Assembly: GCA_008501655.1 (NCBI GenBank)
Contig: QQUK01000233.1
Coordinates: forward strand, 1 to 6,901
Length of the DNA: 6,901 nt
Source of the DNA: Calditrichota bacterium
GTDB taxonomy: Bacteria; Zixibacteria; MSB-5A5; GN15; FEB-12
Reading direction: 5' to 3'
The notes under the pieces were generated by a model, which did no database searches, was not told the DNA's origin, and was given only the letters and a program-made list of their open reading frames with translations. Shown in pieces: positions 5,771 through 6,901 of this stretch (its first letter is position 1; each line of letters opens with the position of its first letter). A program made the translations under genes and the position numbers.

Positions 5771-5799
5771 AGTATAGAGTAATAATACCTCTTCGTCAA
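5771..5799 (-). promoter_or_regulatory. Strong sigma70-type promoter for the small exported protein
   Basis: On the minus strand TTGACG (5799-5794) and TATACT (5776-5771) are separated by exactly 17 bases; each hexamer has one mismatch to consensus. Transcription should start near 5764, leaving a leader of about 30 bases with the Shine-Dalgarno. It lies just after the terminator-like hairpin of the upstream gene, so the two genes are separate units. Confidence 0.72.
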
Positions 5800-5809
5800 T
5801 CTTTTAATA

Positions 5810-5839
5810 AACCGATGCTGCACTCTTACAGCACCGGTT
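5810..5839 (-). terminator. Hairpin after the AbfD-like gene, probable Rho-independent terminator
   Basis: On the minus strand AACCGGTGCTG (5839-5829) and CAGCATCGGTT (5820-5810) pair over 11 bp with one G-U pair and an 8-base loop, starting 32 bases after the stop codon. The 3' side continues as UUUAUU, an imperfect U-run. On the plus strand the G-U becomes an A-C mismatch and A's follow, so the orientation fits the AbfD-like gene. Confidence 0.6.
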
Positions 5840-5871
5840 AAAAACAACCAAGTAAAAAGTATCTTTAAAAA

Positions 5872-6901
5872 TTAAGGCTCCGGAATCTCTTCGGTAATAC
5901 CGGCAAGTTTTTTTGCGATATCGACTTTCTTTTCAAGTTCCGAATATGCTTTGATAAAAAGTTTGGCACCGTCCGGAGAACCGCCCCCGTGCATACATCC
6001 GGGAACACCGCCTCCAAGAGTACACCACTCAACGAGACGCGCCGCCCGGGCACGCGACTCAGCTGAGTGTTTAGCTCGCATATATTTTTGTATCAGATGC
6101 CCATGTTTTTCCGAAGTAAAATCTTTATAAGAAGGCATACATCCGGTCTCAGCGATACCACCGGCGATATCCTGCGCAATAACAGATGTGTTATACGGAA
6201 GAGTGGCAACATGGACTTTGTTTACGTTAGACAACAATGGATCGCACATCCATGCACCCGATTCATGTTTTTTCCCTCTGGCAGCAGACGCTATTCCGAC
6301 AGCATAGGTTGTTTCATTGTTGATATTCATCTGCACCAGTTTATCTTTGAAAATTTTTGATTTAAGTCCGTTGGTCCGCGCGGTTAGAATAGCTGAACCG
6401 ATTTTAATATCCCCCTGTCCGGCAACACAGCCGCCGATTGCTGCTCGATACGGCATAACAAAATAGCCGATATTGGAACCGGTATATTTATGTTCACCAC
6501 ACATGAATACTCGTTCGTTCGGAACGAATACATCTTCAAAGAAAAGATATGCCTGAGTAATCCCCCCTTCGGTAACCGGATTATCAAAGCCGTCTTCGGC
6601 ATCACGGTCATCGGAAGGATGACGGGTTTCAATGATTGTCAAACCTTCGGTATCTCTGGGGATAACAAATGCAACGGCACAATCTGAGTCTTCTTCCTTG
6701 TAAGCGGTTCCGGGAATAACAAAAATTTCACTGGCAGCTGCAACACCGCAAATCATCAATTTGGCACCACGGACTATAATACCGTCATCTCTTTTTTCTT
6801 TTAAATGCAGGAAGAAATCTTTGTCATCCTGCTGTGATGGGGTTTTTGTCCGATCACCTTTGGCTTCGGTCAAAGCTCCGGCGATAGTTATATCACGAGC
6901 C
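5872..6901 (-). CDS. AbfD/HpaB-family flavoprotein (4-hydroxybutyryl-CoA dehydratase homologue), 5' end outside the window
   Basis: The frame is open to the window edge; the TTG at 6873 is internal, since upstream codons give RDITIAGAL, matching AbfD just before TxxKGDR. About 343 of roughly 490 residues are visible. Seen: KGDR, EKRDDGIIVRGAK, AYLFFEDVFVPNERVF, YRAAIGGC, NETTY, AQDIAGG, the DF block and MHGGGSP, all in the order of Clostridium aminobutyricum AbfD. AbfD uses FAD and a [4Fe-4S] cluster to dehydrate 4-hydroxybutyryl-CoA; relatives are FAD/FMN-dependent phenol hydroxylases (HpaB). Compared with the AbfD sequence as I remember it, cluster ligand Cys299 is kept (codon 6429-6427) but His292 is Tyr (6450-6448), Thr190 is Cys, Glu257 is Gln, Tyr296 is Ile, Lys300 is Val and Glu455 is Gly (6000-5998). 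The fold is certain; a true dehydratase function is doubtful. Cys99 and Cys103 lie outside. Confidence 0.85.
   Translation of the reverse strand, partial: ARDITIAGALTEAKGDRTKTPSQQDDKDFFLHLKEKRDDGIIVRGAKLMICGVAAASEIFVIPGTAYKEEDSDCAVAFVIPRDTEGLTIIETRHPSDDRDAEDGFDNPVTEGGITQAYLFFEDVFVPNERVFMCGEHKYTGSNIGYFVMPYRAAIGGCVAGQGDIKIGSAILTARTNGLKSKIFKDKLVQMNINNETTYAVGIASAARGKKHESGAWMCDPLLSNVNKVHVATLPYNTSVIAQDIAGGIAETGCMPSYKDFTSEKHGHLIQKYMRAKHSAESRARAARLVEWCTLGGGVPGCMHGGGSPDGAKLFIKAYSELEKKVDIAKKLAGITEEIPEP

Noticed and set aside
6244..6267. His and Cys seven residues apart (HESGAWMC) as the AbfD cluster ligands His292 and Cys299
   Set aside because: The spacing matches, but alignment puts the real positions about 60 residues earlier at YRAAIGGC; the later pair falls in a segment that is not conserved in AbfD.
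6844..6873. TTG at 6873 as the start of the AbfD-like gene
   Set aside because: Codons up to the window edge continue the family alignment (RDITIAGAL), so the gene simply runs out of the window.

Overview
The window looks like bacterial chromosome from a Gram-negative-type organism. It has an outer-membrane-barrel-like protein, secreted proteins with classical signal peptides, and canonical TTGACA/TATACT promoters. The dockerin-type tail of the protein ending at 5270 (two calcium loops, each followed by a DIxDLVYxVxxxF-like stretch, after a paired-cysteine linker) closely resembles tails I associate with candidate phylum Zixibacteria and relatives in the FCB area. That placement is an inference from one protein's style, not a phylogeny. 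The organism appears to use selenocysteine.

Layout. 2-391 (+): C-terminal end of a DASS/SLC13-type dicarboxylate symporter. 443-1450 (+): a CNNM/DUF21-type membrane protein with a C-terminal cytoplasmic region. 1532-2584 (-): selD, selenophosphate synthetase, convergent with the former. A simple ORF call starts selD at the TTG at 2497 and loses its N-terminus. The frame actually continues through an in-frame TGA at 2524-2522 to an ATG at 2584, and that TGA sits exactly at the catalytic Cys position, so this SelD is itself predicted to be a selenoprotein, with a SECIS-like hairpin just downstream. 2585-3436: about 850 bases without a gene, packed with inverted repeats: a duplicated ~115-base composite element and several separate hairpins, then a second repeat family (GTCACCCTGAG/CTCAGGGTGAC type). 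A strong promoter at 3235-3262 lies between the two repeat blocks and should drive the next gene. 3446-4456 (+): NAD-type isocitrate dehydrogenase. 4599-5270 (+): secreted dockerin-tailed protein. 5272-5733 (-): small exported beta-barrel-like protein with its own promoter. 5872-end (-): 3' two-thirds of a homologue of 4-hydroxybutyryl-CoA dehydratase (HpaB/AbfD flavoprotein family) in which most known active-site residues are replaced.

How they work together. No single pathway is evident; the genes read as separate transcription units on alternating strands. selD supplies selenophosphate for selenocysteine and, if the recoding is real, depends on its own product. The two points most worth checking are the recoded SelD active site and the AbfD-like protein with a rebuilt active site. 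The repeat-filled leader of the isocitrate dehydrogenase gene is third.
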